A DNA stretch of 64,000 nucleotides from Alentia gelatinosa (lineage: Eukaryota > Annelida > Polychaeta > Phyllodocida > Polynoidae), in the NCBI GenBank assembly GCA_950022655.1, contig OX465592.1, forward strand, positions 3,402,623 to 3,466,622, in the 5' to 3' direction. The position numbers and the translations under genes were made by a program. Shown piece after piece: positions 62,983 to 64,000 of the stretch; position 1 is the stretch's first letter, and every line of letters starts with the position of its first letter. A model generated the notes under the pieces. The model did no database searches and was not told where the DNA came from. It saw only the letters and a program-made list of their open reading frames with translations.

Positions 62983-63131
62983 TTAATAAATACGATATAG
63001 ACTTGTTTCAGATAAATAGTTGGATGCTCTACGGAGTTGCCTCTCCGCAATATCCTCACATGCATGTGCTCGGATATTACTATGCGGAGCATACGGCCGC
63101 TCGTATCTGAAACCAGTCAATAATGTGTATC
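62983..63131. mobile_element. Fold-back element with GACTGGTTTCAGATA ends, copy 3
   Basis: Left ATATAGACTTGTTTCAGATA, right TATCTGAAACCAGTCAATAA; inner hairpin GCAATATCC / GGATATTACT. Confidence 0.8.
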
Positions 63132-63169
63132 TATCTGTTTCATTACACAAGAACTTAATCATTTGAGGT

Positions 63170-63845
63170 GTACATACTGTACATTATAGTTTTTTATATT
63201 CGGAATTGTACTTCCATTCAGTAAAGGGGCGCCCCTGAAAACCCCCCAAGACTATTGCTGGACTAAAAAACACGAGACTTCATCTACAAGGGAATCTTCA
63301 CAAGCAAGTGGAACTCTTTGTTTGTAGAGGTGTGATTGCCTTGTTAAATGAAAAAAAACCACTCCAATGCCATCAAATAGTTCACATGTTCTCATTCCAC
63401 CCAATTATCTCTAAATAAAAAAAAACGTCATAAAAAGAGCGCTAATTCAATGATATTGCCCTGCTGAACTTTTTGCGTAATGAATTTGCTAGTTATTTCA
63501 AAAAGAGAGAATTAACTTTTTTCCCGATCTTAATTCTCGTTTTCCGTGCCGCATTGGGCCATCATCAAGACGCAAAAAATGGTTTTAGACCTGGTAACCT
63601 GAGATCTGTGGCTGATTTTCCCTCCGTCCGCCGCCCGCACACCGTTCCCACTGAGCAACATCGTTTGTTCCTCGTTCCTCTAACGGTCCGCCATTATAAT
63701 GTGAATCATCTTCCAAACTTTTTTCTGCGGCCCTGCTATCTGCGCTTGTACCTGGTGAACCACGCGGCAGGCTTACTCTCGCTGGTACCATAAAGATACA
63801 TATTCGTGTATTACATGAGCCCCTATTATCGCTCAGGACATCGCA
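63170..63845. promoter_or_regulatory. Repeat-poor island downstream of ro exon 3
   Basis: No local repeat family. Contains homeodomain-type cores (GCGCTAATTCAATGATATTG, GCGTAATGAATTTGC, GAATTAACTTTT) and CGTCATAAAAAGAGC. A 106-codon frame at 63473-63793 begins MRNEFASYF but has no upstream acceptor, so it is not called as the next ro exon. Confidence 0.35.
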
Positions 63846-63850
63846 CGGGC

Positions 63851-63866
63851 CGGGGGGGGGGGGGGA
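63851..63866 (+). repeat. Poly-G tract
   Basis: GGCCGGGGGGGGGGGGGGAGG-type run of guanines; length probably unstable. Confidence 0.9.
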
Positions 63867-64000
63867 GGTGGGGGCTGTTCCTTTGAGAAGTTCGCATCTC
63901 GCCAATTAGCGATCTGGTCTTAGTCTGGATGAACGACTTGATCGTCTAAAAACATGCGAGGTACATGAATCTACACAATAATATACACACTTAGTGCCGA

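Noticed and set aside
63473..63793. A frame starting MRNEFASYF considered as the next ro exon because Rough continues after DQH.R with N..V
   Set aside because: No AG acceptor of the right phase lies before it; the resemblance is two or three residues.

Overview
This window is animal genomic DNA from what looks like a marine invertebrate. It has intron-split genes with GT-AG boundaries, very dense tandem repeats, many fold-back (MITE-like) elements, one LINE fragment and a degenerate TTAGGG-type interstitial telomere repeat. The rough-type homeobox gene is not part of the vertebrate gene set. Together this points to a lophotrochozoan or an invertebrate deuterostome; the phylum cannot be fixed from the sequence alone. 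There are no bacterial operons, tRNAs or rRNAs that I can see.

Two protein-coding genes are readable, arranged head to head. (1) On the minus strand, seven exons between 12107 and 1838 encode the N-terminal 60 percent or so of an SLC17 family (sialin-type) transporter. All splice phases agree (A-B 0, B-C 1, C-D 0, D-E 1, E-F 1, F-G 0, G-next 0). The C-terminal exons lie beyond base 1; the initiator exon is not certain, with one weak candidate at 31586. (2) On the plus strand, exon 1 (42067-42847), exon 2 (59800-59920) and exon 3 (62260-62373) encode a rough (ro) type homeodomain protein with a 17 kb first intron. The last exon lies beyond base 64000 or was not recognised.

Layout: 1-1.36 kb, LINE 3' end; 1.8-13.1 kb, SLC17 gene with introns full of fold-back elements; 13.2-41.7 kb, intergenic DNA dominated by fold-back elements and satellites, with one 1.3 kb repeat-poor, homeodomain-site-rich island (31.0-32.3 kb) and a 1.9 kb strand-switching GTGTGAGGG/CCCTCACAC array (36.8-38.7 kb); 41.4-42.85 kb, GC-rich promoter and exon 1 of ro; 42.85-59.8 kb, ro intron 1 with a 10-copy donor array, an E-box array, a pair of inverted PBX/MEIS decamers and another repeat-poor island; 59.8-64 kb, homeobox exons, telomere-like DNA and a tandem array directly after exon 3.

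The most striking signal is that tandem arrays repeatedly include genuine splice boundaries. The acceptor of SLC17 exon F is present ten times in a 99 bp array, the acceptor of exon G three times in a 133 bp array, exon A with its acceptor three times, and the donor of ro exon 1 ten times in a 47 bp array. In the acceptor arrays and the donor array, use of a wrong copy runs into a stop codon, so the spliceosome has to choose one copy. Two unrelated neighbouring genes show this.
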